Source: Promethearchaeia archaeon
GTDB taxonomy: Archaea; Asgardarchaeota; Lokiarchaeia; Sigyniarchaeales; SOKP01
Direction of reading: 5' to 3'
DNA: 64,000 nt
NCBI GenBank assembly: GCA_029856045.1
Contig: JAHQWG010000025.1
Location: 62,001 to 126,000 of the forward strand
The notes beneath the pieces are model-generated. The model made no database searches. It was not told the origin of the DNA and saw only the letters and a list, made by a program, of their open reading frames with translations. Position 1 is the first letter of the stretch, and every line of letters begins with the position of its first letter. Below, in pieces: positions 45,227-53,912 of this stretch. Position numbers and translations under genes: made by a program.

Positions 45227-45370
45227 TTATCGGCACTGCTCGTGGTGATTTCGGTCTTTTTTAAATTTTCTCGTTAAGACCACAGCAATTGCTGAAGCTG
45301 AGATTAAAAGAATTAAAAGATCATCATAATTAATAATTGGACTGGGGCATTGATTTAAATCAATATAAAG
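45227..45370 (-). pseudogene. Remnant C-terminal membrane anchor, no start codon
   Basis: An open frame of 47 codons on the minus strand encodes a typical archaeal C-terminal anchor: INYDDLLILLISASAIAVV followed by basic residues (LTRKFKKDRNHHEQCR) and a stop. No ATG, GTG or TTG precedes the hydrophobic stretch, and an in-frame stop closes the frame at 45371-45373. It overlaps the last 16 bases of the subtilase gene in another frame. It may be the surviving 3' end of a lost surface protein, or be reached by frameshift from the subtilase. The rest of 45066-45354 shows nothing further. Confidence 0.35.
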
Positions 45371-46677
45371 TCAAGGAATCTTATTAAATAGAAAAGGATA
45401 AGAGAAATTATTATGAAACCAACAGATAAATAAATTGCCTTTTTTACGAGTATGGAGTATGGAATGGGTTTTTCCTCGTACAAACCTAATAATTTGAAAA
45501 TTTGCACAATATCGATAAACCCAATATCATTCACGGAATTTTGCTTTGACATGAAAGTTTCTGATTTATTAAAAAGTGCTAAGATCTCAGTTCTTGATAT
45601 TCGGGGTTTTGCCTCCTTTATTAGGGCAATTATCCCTGCGCATAATGTTGCCGAAATTGAAGTTCCTGATATCTCATAAGTATCAATTCCTTTAACTGGA
45701 ACTGTAATTTTCGAGCTGGGAAAATATACTTCTGGTTTATAATTATTCATATCAATTAAATCCTTTCCGCTGAAGTAGGTGATTTTCCCTTCTTTAGATA
45801 TTGCACCTACAGTAATAACACTCTTTGAGGCTCCAGGGCTCCCTATTGTATTTGATTCAGGTCCAAAATTACCCGCAGAAGCAATGATGATAATGTTCAA
45901 ATTATTAAATAAAATATCACAAGATTTGGATAAAATATCATTTCCATTAGATGATGGATTTAAAGTGGAACTGCATATTAGAAGGATATCGAATTTAATA
46001 TCATTTTCCAAGATATGATCAAATGCTTTTAAAAAATCAGAGAAATAAGCAACTCCCGCATTGTTAAATATTTTAAAATCAATTATTTTGATATCGGGGC
46101 ATAATCCAATAAATCCTTCACCAAATTCACTTGATTTATTCTTTAAAATATGTGTTAATAACGTTGCATGGAAATTTTCATCGGATGTTTCTTCATTAGT
46201 GAAATTAATTTGATCAATTGAAGAATAATCAAGGGATTCGAAATTTTTACCTATTCCTGAATCTAAAAGTGCAATTGAAACATTTTTCCCAGTGAAAGGG
46301 AGCAAGGAATTTTTAAATCTCTTAATATTTAATAATTCAGAGACTTTATTCATTGATTGATAAAGTCGTTGATTTTCTTCTATACATTCTATAAGCTCAT
46401 CTTCCGATAAATCAAAAATTATTTTCGGGTCAATTTCCATTAATAATGAGGGGATTATTTTAAAAGTTGATATAATTTCCAGATTTTTATGATTCTGAAT
46501 GAATTTTTTTCGATCAGAATCATTTTTAAAGGAGATTATTGTTTTAATTTTAGATTCTCTAGATAATATCAACTGATCTAATGTACTTTTCCCAATTTTT
46601 TCTTCGATTTCCTTAGAAATTGTTGGTTTGAGTTTTATTTTTTCAAGAAAAGAAGGATGTATTTTGTCAACATTCAT
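45355..46677 (-). CDS. Membrane-anchored subtilisin-like (S8) serine protease
   Basis: A protein of 440 residues. Residues 1-105 resemble an I9 propeptide/inhibitor (KIKTIISFKNDSDRKKFIQ). The catalytic Asp is in IALLDSGIG near residue 137, His in NFHATLLTHI, the oxyanion Asn in IIASAGNFGPE and Ser in YEISGTSISATLC near residue 345. A single membrane helix near the C-terminus (VGFIIISLILFYLI) anchors it. No N-terminal signal peptide is obvious, so the topology is uncertain. The usual proline after GTSMA is absent, but the residues needed for catalysis are all present. Confidence 0.8.
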   Translation of the reverse strand: MNVDKIHPSFLEKIKLKPTISKEIEEKIGKSTLDQLILSRESKIKTIISFKNDSDRKKFIQNHKNLEIISTFKIIPSLLMEIDPKIIFDLSEDELIECIEENQRLYQSMNKVSELLNIKRFKNSLLPFTGKNVSIALLDSGIGKNFESLDYSSIDQINFTNEETSDENFHATLLTHILKNKSSEFGEGFIGLCPDIKIIDFKIFNNAGVAYFSDFLKAFDHILENDIKFDILLICSSTLNPSSNGNDILSKSCDILFNNLNIIIIASAGNFGPESNTIGSPGASKSVITVGAISKEGKITYFSGKDLIDMNNYKPEVYFPSSKITVPVKGIDTYEISGTSISATLCAGIIALIKEAKPRISRTEILALFNKSETFMSKQNSVNDIGFIDIVQIFKLLGLYEEKPIPYSILVKKAIYLSVGFIIISLILFYLIRFLDFILI

Positions 46678-46697
46678 TTTTAAACATACAGAAGGTT

Positions 46698-47513
46698 TTA
46701 AATTTTAAATTTGAGTTCTTTAATAATTTCTTCCACAGTATAATTGTGATGCACTATTAGAGAGATTGCGTTTACCATTTTGGTTGGATCCTCTGCTTGA
46801 AATACATTTCGACCCATTGCTACTCCAGATCCTCCAGCCTGAATGGATTCATATATCATATAAAATACATCAATTTCTGTATTCATTTTAGGTCCTCCTG
46901 CAATAATTACCGGAACTGGGCAACCCTTAACAATTTCATGAAATGAATCAATATCACCAGTATAATTTGTTTTCACAATATCCGCACCGAGTTCACCACC
47001 TACTCTAACAGCAATATTTACCACTTCGGGATTATGCTCATCTGTGATTTTCTTACCTCTTGAATACATCATAGCAAGTAAAGGCATACCCCACTCTCTT
47101 GCACTCTCAATAGCTTTATGAGCGTCTTGAAGCATTTCAGGTTCATCATTTGCTCCAATATTAATGTGAATTGATACGCCATCAGCTCCCATTTTTAAAG
47201 CTCTTTCTACGCTACTCACTAACACTTTTCTATTTGGATCAGGAGATAAACTGGTACCTCCGCTTAAATGAATTATAAGTCCAATATCTATTCCAGATTG
47301 TCTATGTCCAGCACCAACCATTCCAGTATGCTCAATAACTGCATTTGCTCCACCAATAGCAACACTATCAACCATAGCTGCCATATCTTCAAGACCTTTT
47401 ATGGTTCCTTCAGACATTCCATGGTCCATTGGGATAATAATAGTTCTTTTTGTTTTTCTATCAAAAATTCTTTCGAATCTAATTTTTTTACCGATATCCA
47501 TAATTTTTTCCAA
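46698..47513 (-). CDS. 2-amino-3,7-dideoxy-D-threo-hept-6-ulosonate synthase (ADH synthase)
   Basis: A class I aldolase-fold protein of 271 residues. Key segments are [38 protein letters not shown], the Schiff-base lysine region [11 protein letters not shown] near residue 185 and [16 protein letters not shown]. This matches archaeal ADH synthase (MJ0400 type), which starts the alternative route to dehydroquinate for aromatic amino acids. A transaldolase-like or fructose-bisphosphate aldolase role is less likely. The TTG start at 47513 gives the same N-terminal length as the methanogen enzyme; ATG 47501 is an alternative. The partner dehydroquinate synthase II is not in the window. Confidence 0.85.
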   Translation of the reverse strand: MEKIMDIGKKIRFERIFDRKTKRTIIIPMDHGMSEGTIKGLEDMAAMVDSVAIGGANAVIEHTGMVGAGHRQSGIDIGLIIHLSGGTSLSPDPNRKVLVSSVERALKMGADGVSIHINIGANDEPEMLQDAHKAIESAREWGMPLLAMMYSRGKKITDEHNPEVVNIAVRVGGELGADIVKTNYTGDIDSFHEIVKGCPVPVIIAGGPKMNTEIDVFYMIYESIQAGGSGVAMGRNVFQAEDPTKMVNAISLIVHHNYTVEEIIKELKFKI

Positions 47514-47586
47514 ATTTTTATTTAAATAATGAATTTATTAGTATAAAAAATAATACATCTATAAATTTAAATGAAATTTATAATTT

Positions 47587-49143
47587 TTACCATGGAACTC
47601 TTATATAAGTATTTCGCGGAATATTAGATTTATTAGGATAATCTAGATTATGATGAATCCCTCTACTTTCTTTACGAGAAATGGCACTAACGATAATTAT
47701 CTTTGCGACTGTTGCCAAATTTCTCAGTTCCACGAGATCACTTGAAATTTTGAAATCCCAATAATATTGATTTATTTCATCCAAGAGCACATTAATTCTT
47801 TTTTTAGCTCGTTGTAATCTTTTATCTGTTCTTACAATACCAACATAATTCCACATAAATCTTCTAATTTCATCCCAATTTTGTGAAATGACTACGGCTT
47901 CCGTCGAATCAACTGCATTTCCAGATTCCCATTGAGGAAAACTCTCATTTTTTACAGAATTCATTTTATCCTTTAAAAATTCAGAACAATTATGTGCAAA
48001 AGTCAAACTTTCTAAAATAGAATTACTTGCCAGCCTATTAGCTCCATGTAAACCGGTGTATGATACTTCTCCTATTGCGAACAAGTTTTTAATATCACTT
48101 TGTCCGTTGAGGTCTACCTTTACACCTCCACAACAATAATGAGCAGCTGGAACAACTGGAATTGGTTCTTTTGTTATATCAATATCAAACTTTAAACATT
48201 GCTCATAAACTCCCGGAAAATGTTCTTTTATGAATCCTGGTTCTTTTACTGATGCAATATCCAAATATACATAATCATCACCAGATTTTTTTAATTCTGC
48301 ATCAATTGCTCTTGAGACAATATCTCTAGGTGCCAATTCTTTTAATTTATGATACCTTTCCATAAATGTTTTTCCACTTTTATCTTTTAATATTGCACCT
48401 TCTCCTCTCAATGCTTCAGTTATCAAAAATGATTTTGCAAAGGGATGATATAAACAAGTTGGGTGAAATTGAACGAACTCCATATTGGCAATTGTGGCTC
48501 CAACTCGATATGCCATAGCCACTCCATCACCAGAAGCAACATCAGGATTCGAAGTATATACATATATTTTTCCAACACCACCAGTTGCTAAAATCGTAAA
48601 TTTAGCAGAGATACTATAAATCTCACTATTTTTTTTGTCTAAAACATAAGCTCCTAAGCACACACGATCTTTTCCAAATAAATTTATTACAATATTGTGT
48701 TCCCTTATTTCAATATTATCTAATTCTTTTACTTTAGAAATCATTGCATTTTGAACAGCTTTACCAGTTAAATCATTTACATGAAATATTCTGCGTCTTG
48801 AATGCCCACCTTCCTGACCTAGTTCATAAAAGCCATTTTTTTCCTTTGTAAAATCAATCCCCCAATTAATTAATTCTTGCAATCTTTCGGGAGCTTGAGT
48901 TATTACATTTCTAACAACTGTTTTATCACATAAATCATCCCCAGCAATAATTGTATCATTTATATGAGACTCAAAACTATCATTTTTATCCCAAACACAT
49001 GCGATACCTCCTTGGGCATAGAAAGTGTTAGTTTCAGATATGCTTTCCTTTGATAATATTAAGACAGACCCAAATTTGGATAGTTTAATTGCACTTGCTA
49101 AACCAGAAACTCCTGTTCCTATGATTAAAAAGTCAGTTTTCAT
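47587..49143 (-). CDS. nadB: L-aspartate oxidase
   Basis: A flavoprotein of 518 residues from ATG 49143; a TTG start lies two codons earlier. It has the FAD motif FLIIGTGVSGLASAIKL, TNTFYAQGGIACV, the active-site segments EFVQFHPTCLY, ITEALRGEGAIL and APRDIVSRAIDAEL, and HYCCGGVKVD before a fumarate-reductase-type helical C-terminus. It oxidises L-aspartate to iminoaspartate, the first step of NAD synthesis, using oxygen or fumarate; in an anaerobe fumarate is the likely acceptor. The close relative, succinate dehydrogenase flavoprotein, is excluded by the short C-terminus and the lack of sdh partners. nadA and nadC are not adjacent. Confidence 0.85.
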   Translation of the reverse strand: MKTDFLIIGTGVSGLASAIKLSKFGSVLILSKESISETNTFYAQGGIACVWDKNDSFESHINDTIIAGDDLCDKTVVRNVITQAPERLQELINWGIDFTKEKNGFYELGQEGGHSRRRIFHVNDLTGKAVQNAMISKVKELDNIEIREHNIVINLFGKDRVCLGAYVLDKKNSEIYSISAKFTILATGGVGKIYVYTSNPDVASGDGVAMAYRVGATIANMEFVQFHPTCLYHPFAKSFLITEALRGEGAILKDKSGKTFMERYHKLKELAPRDIVSRAIDAELKKSGDDYVYLDIASVKEPGFIKEHFPGVYEQCLKFDIDITKEPIPVVPAAHYCCGGVKVDLNGQSDIKNLFAIGEVSYTGLHGANRLASNSILESLTFAHNCSEFLKDKMNSVKNESFPQWESGNAVDSTEAVVISQNWDEIRRFMWNYVGIVRTDKRLQRAKKRINVLLDEINQYYWDFKISSDLVELRNLATVAKIIIVSAISRKESRGIHHNLDYPNKSNIPRNTYIRVPW

Positions 49144-49400
49144 ATTCAATGAATTATCCTCAGTTCAATAAACAAAAGAAATTATACGATTATTAAATAC
49201 ATCAATTTTTTCTAAAATAATATTTTAACTATTTAATAATTATTTGAATTAAAAAAGTTAATAGAAAAGACTTTCCAAATTATTAAATTAGAAAAAAATT
49301 TTTATTTTTTAATCAAAGAAAACTTAAAAATTTTGAATCTTGTTATTTTAATATGTGTTTTAAAACTATTTGGTGAATTTTAATAAAAAAAATTAAAAAA

Positions 49401-49880
49401 GTGTTATTTTTATGTTATGGAAACACATGCCGATCACCAGCAGCAGAATATTTAGCTAAAAATTTAGCGGAAAATAAATATGAAAAGGATTTGTTTGATG
49501 TGGAATTTGTATCTGCTGGTCTTACTAAAACTTTTGGATATGCTCAACCAGAAACAGTCAGATTTGCTAAATCTAGAGGGATAAATATGTCAAACTTCAT
49601 ACCGCAATTAATCGATTATTATCTTCTAGAATTAAATGATTTAATTTTAACTATGGAGCAAAAACAAGTGAATAAAATCCTTCAACATTTTCCAAAAATT
49701 CCAAATCTAAAAGCGAAAGTTTTTACTCTAAAGGGATTTGCAGGTGAAACTAAAGATGTTGATATCCCTGATCCTTATATGACAACTACCGAGTATTATA
49801 ATAAGACCTTAGAGGAAATTGAGAAATTTGTAGAATTAAGTTTAAAAAAAATTATTGAATTGAATAAAAATTACACTTAA
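49401..49880 (+). CDS. Low-molecular-weight protein tyrosine phosphatase family protein
   Basis: A protein of 159 residues starting at GTG 49401. The phosphate-binding loop CYGNTCRS (Cys5, Arg11) sits at the very N-terminus as usual, and the general acid is in the late DIPDPYMTTTEYY segment. The family includes tyrosine phosphatases and arsenate reductases; the DPY motif and the lack of extra redox cysteines favour a phosphatase. No partner kinase or polysaccharide genes are nearby. The 251-base gap upstream is AT-rich and shows no other gene. Confidence 0.8.
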   Translation: MLFLCYGNTCRSPAAEYLAKNLAENKYEKDLFDVEFVSAGLTKTFGYAQPETVRFAKSRGINMSNFIPQLIDYYLLELNDLILTMEQKQVNKILQHFPKIPNLKAKVFTLKGFAGETKDVDIPDPYMTTTEYYNKTLEEIEKFVELSLKKIIELNKNYT

Positions 49881-50023
49881 ATGATTAATTTCTTTTTTTA
49901 AACAAATCCAATTATATCTTTTTTTTAAAAATTTATTTCAAAACTTTTAAATAGTTCCTTTATTCTTATTGTTTTGAATATTCTTTTAAGAATATCGTAA
50001 ATTGAGAGTTTAAAGTGATTATT

Positions 50024-50794
50024 ATGGAATTAGATATATGGATGGTTTTATGGCCTATAGTTATAGTTATTGCTGTAATTATTGGAATCTGGTTTTTAGC
50101 GGGGATTAAAGTAATATTGGAATATGAGCGGTTAGTTATATTTCGTTTAGGAAAATACAAACGAACTATTGGTCCAGGAGTAGTATATGTTTTACCAATC
50201 GTTGAATCTTCAAGAAAGGTTGATTTGAGGATTGTAACTCAAGATATTCCTAGACAGGAAATTATAACAAGAGATAATATTCCCGTTTTAGCTAATACTG
50301 TTGTTTATTTTAAAGTGGAAAGACCAGAGGATGCGGTAATAAAGATTGAGAATTATACCTATGCTGTGCGGCAATACACACAGGCTGCTCTCAGAGATGT
50401 CGTTGGTAATATGGAATTAGATGGTGTATTAACGGAACGAGATAAGGTTGCACTTGATATTAGAGAGATTGTTGATTCGGAAACAAATGAATGGGGGATT
50501 GATATCAAAAGTATTAAAATACAGGAGATAGAATTACCAGCAGAGATGAAACGAGCCATGGCTAAACAAGCAGAAGCTGAACGTGATAAACGTGCAGTAA
50601 TTATTACTTCAGAAGGAGAACTTATGGCTGCAGAAAATTTGCAAAAAGCTGCTGCGCTTATGGCATCTGAACCGGGTGCTCTACAACTTAGGACGTTACA
50701 AACTATTAGGGATATTTCTCAAGACCCATCTGAAAAAATTGTTATTTTTATGCCAAGTGGTATTGAAAAGCTAATCCGGAAATTTACAGATTGA
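50024..50794 (+). CDS. Stomatin/slipin (SPFH-domain) membrane protein
   Basis: A protein of 256 residues from ATG 50024; the GTG at 50015 forms a GTGAT ribosome-binding element. One N-terminal membrane helix (VLWPIVIVIAVIIGIWFLAG) is followed by the band-7 domain (ILEYERLVIFRLGKYKRTIG, GPGVVYVLPIVE, TVVYFKVERPEDA) and a coiled coil ending in MFMPSG-like FMPSGIEKL. Slipins form oligomeric microdomains in membranes and often pair with an NfeD protein or protease; none is visible here. The OMPDC/HUMPS-family gene begins within about 26 bases, so an operon is likely. Confidence 0.85.
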   Translation: MELDIWMVLWPIVIVIAVIIGIWFLAGIKVILEYERLVIFRLGKYKRTIGPGVVYVLPIVESSRKVDLRIVTQDIPRQEIITRDNIPVLANTVVYFKVERPEDAVIKIENYTYAVRQYTQAALRDVVGNMELDGVLTERDKVALDIREIVDSETNEWGIDIKSIKIQEIELPAEMKRAMAKQAEAERDKRAVIITSEGELMAAENLQKAAALMASEPGALQLRTLQTIRDISQDPSEKIVIFMPSGIEKLIRKFTD

Positions 50795-50819
50795 GGGGGA
50801 TTTTTCACTGAGCAGAAGT

Positions 50820-51485
50820 TTGGTTCCTAATAGGAGATATATTCAAATAGCATTCAATCATACTACTTATGAAGTTTGGAGAATATTACCGCAAATACCT
50901 CAAGACCCAAGGATAATAATTGAAGCGGGAACACCATTTTGTAAACGAGAAGGAATGGATGGTGTTGGATTAATACGAAGTAAGTGGAGGGGAATTTTGG
51001 TAGCAGATTTAAAAGTAACTGATGGAGCAAGGGAAGAAGTTATGTTTGCTTATCAAGCTGGAGCCAATGCGGTAACTGCAGCAGGAACTGCCCCAACTGA
51101 AACTTTGGATTTTTTCATGAAAATATGTGCCAAATATAATGTCTATTCAATGGTAGATATGTTAAACGTTGATAATCCTCTTAGAAAACTCCTACCTTTA
51201 AAAAACAAACCAGATTTTGTAGTTATCCATAAGGGACGAGACGAAGAAGTTAATCCAAGAAAGATAATTCGATATAAGGATATTAATAAAGTTTGTTCAA
51301 AATTTGGCGTGTTCATATCAGTTGCCGGAGGTTTGGACCAAGACAGTGTCCGTACAGCCTATTTTAATGGTGCTGATGTTGCGATCCTAAATATTGTCGA
51401 ACAAGATGATGAAAATAAGGGAATATTTGAAAACGCTAACTTTAGGGTATTGATTCCGAAGATATTAAACGAAATAGGAGCATAA
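50820..51485 (+). CDS. OMP decarboxylase/HUMPS-family TIM-barrel protein
   Basis: A protein of about 221 residues of the orotidine-phosphate decarboxylase/hexulose-phosphate synthase family. The signature DxKxxD is present as ILVADLKVTDGAREEV near residue 60, followed by AGANAVTAAGTAP and, near the C-terminus, FISVAGGLDQDSVRTAYFNGADVAI, the phosphate-binding region. Variation at other sites prevents choosing between a formaldehyde-fixing 3-hexulose-6-phosphate synthase and other members. TTG 50820 is listed as the start, but a GAGGGGGA element at 50793-50800 lies seven bases before an in-frame CTG (50808), which could be used instead. Confidence 0.65.
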   Translation: MVPNRRYIQIAFNHTTYEVWRILPQIPQDPRIIIEAGTPFCKREGMDGVGLIRSKWRGILVADLKVTDGAREEVMFAYQAGANAVTAAGTAPTETLDFFMKICAKYNVYSMVDMLNVDNPLRKLLPLKNKPDFVVIHKGRDEEVNPRKIIRYKDINKVCSKFGVFISVAGGLDQDSVRTAYFNGADVAILNIVEQDDENKGIFENANFRVLIPKILNEIGA

Positions 51486-51490
51486 ATTTA

Positions 51491-51520
51491 ATTAATATTA
51501 TTTTTTCTCTTTTTTTTTAT
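51491..51520 (+). terminator. T-rich transcription end after the slipin/HUMPS operon
   Basis: ATTTTTTCTC and a nine-T run follow the stop at 51485 within 35 bases, as expected for an archaeal U-tract terminator. Confidence 0.45.
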
Positions 51521-51626
51521 AAGTATTTTGAATTTAGATTAAGTTAAACTTATATATTCAATTCAATATTATTAATTCCAATTAAGAAATTTGAAATGAT
51601 CTAAAATTTATAAAATAAAACATCAA

Positions 51627-51650
51627 TGAGTGGTCTATTAGGATCACTCA
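51627..51650 (+). promoter_or_regulatory. Inverted repeat just upstream of the DUF4139 gene
   Basis: TGAGTGGTC and GATCACTCA form a nine-base stem (one G-T pair) with a six-base loop, ending 15 bases before ATG 51666. It could be an operator or an mRNA hairpin next to the ribosome-binding site. Confidence 0.35.
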
Positions 51651-51665
51651 AAAAAAGTGAAAAGA

Positions 51666-53714
51666 ATGTTAAAATTAAAAGTAAAAAAAGTTGTAATGTT
51701 TAAACATGGTGTTTCCTATTATATTCTCGGAGGAAATTTAAAGGGCTCTGGCAAATTTGAATTGGAATTTAAAACAGATGAGATGAATGATATATTAAAA
51801 TCTCTGTTTGTATTAGATACCAGTCAAAAAGGATACATTTCTTCTATAAGTTTTGATGCAGCTTTAGAAACTTCACAATTACTAAGTCAAATTTCATTAA
51901 ATGTCCCTGATGACGATTCTTTTTCTTCAGTTTTAACGCAGATTAAGGGAGCAAAGATAAATTTTACTATTGGAACTGCTAAAAAGATGAGCGGTACGGT
52001 TATGGGCATTGAATATAGAGAAAAATTCATAAAAGAAGAGAAAATAGAAGAACCACTTTTAATCACTTTAAATGAGAATAACACAATCTCTAAAATCCCA
52101 TTTTCCGAGATAAGCTCATTTGAAATATTAAATGAAGATCTCCAGAAAGATCTAAAGTTTTTTTTAGACACTGTAATTGCAGGAAAAAAGAAGGATACAA
52201 AATATATCGTTATTAATTGTGAATCTGGAGGGCAAGATGAAGTAAAGAGATCAATTGTTGTAAGCTATCTTCAAGAGAGTCCAATTTGGAAAACCACATA
52301 TAGATTAATTATGAGTAAAAAACAAGCTTTAGAAAAGAAATGCTTACTCTCAGGTTGGTGTATCGTGGAGAACGTTACAAACATGGACTGGGAGGAAATT
52401 GAATTATCATTAGTTGCTGGAATGCCTGTATCATTCAAATATGATTTTTATCACCCAATTTTTATTCAGAGACCGGTAATTACTCCACCAAAAGTATTAA
52501 GTGCAAAACCTATTGAAATAGAAGAGGGCATGGAAATGGAGGAGTATGATAAATATAAAATGGAGGCAACATATGAGATAAAAGAAGCAGAAGCAGCTCC
52601 TCCTGCTCCAATGGCAATGGCAACAGCAGGAGCGAAAAAGTCAAGAAAAGCTGCGATTGGTGGAGGATTTGGTGCTATGGCTGATGAGGCGCTTCTAGAT
52701 AAAGTTAGAACCCAAACATCTGTTCAAACAAAAGACCTGGGAGAGCTTTTTGAATACAATATATCAAAACCTGTATCTCTTAAAAGGAAGCATAGTGCCT
52801 TAGTACCAATTGTAAGTGAAGAAATAATAGCAAAAAAAATTCTACTTTACAATAAAAATGAAAATGATAAAAATCCAAATGCATGCCTTGAAATTACAAA
52901 TAATACAAATTTAACCCTGGAACGAGGACCTGTAACAATCATTTACGACAATAACCTCGCTGGGGAAGCAATTATTCCATTTTTGAACAAAACCGATACA
53001 AGATTATTAAACTATGCAATCGAACAAGCTGTGCTTATTGATCACGAGCAGAAGTCAGAAAGTAAAAGAGTCCATAAAATTAGTTTCTCAGGACACTATT
53101 GTTATGAATATTATTATACCAATCTAACTACAACATACAAAATTAAGAATAAAACTGATGAAGTGAAAGAATTATATCTTGATCATCCAAAACAATCAGG
53201 GTATAAAATATTAGAAAGTCCTGAAGAGCCTGAAGAAACTCCAAATTATTGGCGTTTTAAATTGAATATAGAACCAAAGGATGCAGTTTCATTTACTATT
53301 AAAGAACAGAGAGAGAATTCTTCTAGTTATTATTTATGGAATTGGACCAAAGAAGATATCTTTAAACGAGTAGAATTTTATATTAAACAAAAGTTCATTA
53401 ATGAGAAACTTGAAACCCAATTGATGGAGATAGCAGAATTGATTGGAAAGGTGAATGATTTAAAGAATAAAAAAGAAAACTTAATCAATGAAAAAGATCA
53501 AATGGAAAATGAACAACAAAGAATTAGAGATAATATTTCAGTATTAGGGCAAACTTCTCAAGAAAACGTCTTGAAAGAAAAATATGTTAAAAAATTGACA
53601 GACCAAGAGAACAAATTCGAAAAAATATCTTCCGAAATAAAAGCAATGGATAAAGAACTTGAAAGTTTAAATGAAACTATTTCTAAAAAAATGGATAAAC
53701 TTAGAGTTAGTTAA
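51666..53714 (+). CDS. DUF4139-domain protein with C-terminal coiled coil
   Basis: A protein of 682 residues from ATG 51666, with GTGA shortly upstream. The GTG at 51657 overlaps that element. Residues 1-190 are strand-rich (VVMFKHGVSYYILGGNL). Residues 190-590 match the DUF4139 mucoidy-inhibitor-like region: SIVVSYLQESPIWKTTYRLI, CIVENVTNMDWEEIELSLVAG, and FEYNISKPVSLKRKHSALVP. A low-complexity Ala/Met/Pro stretch (residues 305-340) interrupts it. The last 120 residues are a coiled coil (VNDLKNKKENLINEKDQMEN). There is no signal peptide or membrane helix. The function of DUF4139 proteins is not established. Confidence 0.7.
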   Translation: MLKLKVKKVVMFKHGVSYYILGGNLKGSGKFELEFKTDEMNDILKSLFVLDTSQKGYISSISFDAALETSQLLSQISLNVPDDDSFSSVLTQIKGAKINFTIGTAKKMSGTVMGIEYREKFIKEEKIEEPLLITLNENNTISKIPFSEISSFEILNEDLQKDLKFFLDTVIAGKKKDTKYIVINCESGGQDEVKRSIVVSYLQESPIWKTTYRLIMSKKQALEKKCLLSGWCIVENVTNMDWEEIELSLVAGMPVSFKYDFYHPIFIQRPVITPPKVLSAKPIEIEEGMEMEEYDKYKMEATYEIKEAEAAPPAPMAMATAGAKKSRKAAIGGGFGAMADEALLDKVRTQTSVQTKDLGELFEYNISKPVSLKRKHSALVPIVSEEIIAKKILLYNKNENDKNPNACLEITNNTNLTLERGPVTIIYDNNLAGEAIIPFLNKTDTRLLNYAIEQAVLIDHEQKSESKRVHKISFSGHYCYEYYYTNLTTTYKIKNKTDEVKELYLDHPKQSGYKILESPEEPEETPNYWRFKLNIEPKDAVSFTIKEQRENSSSYYLWNWTKEDIFKRVEFYIKQKFINEKLETQLMEIAELIGKVNDLKNKKENLINEKDQMENEQQRIRDNISVLGQTSQENVLKEKYVKKLTDQENKFEKISSEIKAMDKELESLNETISKKMDKLRVS

Positions 53715-53737
53715 AAAACAAAAAAAATCTCATAAAA

Positions 53738-53768
53738 AATATCCTTTTTCTTAATTTTTTTCTTTTAG
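53738..53768 (+). terminator. T-rich transcription end after the DUF4139 gene
   Basis: CCTTTTTC, ATTTTTTTC and TTTTAG tracts lie within 55 bases of the stop at 53714, ahead of the acetone carboxylase promoter region. Confidence 0.4.
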
Positions 53769-53842
53769 AAAATTCTTTGAAATTAGATGAATGATAAAAT
53801 ACTTTAAAAATTAAAGAAATCTCTTATAAAATTTTTATACTA

Positions 53843-53856
53843 TTTTTATAATATAT
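53843..53856 (+). promoter_or_regulatory. Probable TATA element of the acetone carboxylase operon
   Basis: TTTTTATAATATAT lies about 57-70 bases before the proposed ATA start at 53913. The resulting leader of about 30 bases would contain the ribosome-binding element at 53901. Confidence 0.4.
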
Positions 53857-53900
53857 CTTCATAGCAATTTTTTGAAAAAAAAATCTAATTATTATTATTT

Positions 53901-53906
53901 GGGTGA
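53901..53906 (+). promoter_or_regulatory. Shine-Dalgarno element of the acetone carboxylase beta gene
   Basis: GGGTGA is followed by six bases and then ATA 53913. The alpha and gamma genes of the same operon have GGAGGTGT and GGAGGTGA six bases before their ATG codons, so the spacing supports initiation at ATA. Confidence 0.55.
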
Positions 53907-53912
53907 ACAAAA

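Noticed and set aside
49150..49400. Possible small gene or RNA between nadB and the phosphatase gene
   Set aside because: The stretch is very AT-rich with stops in all frames and no stable inverted repeat visible.
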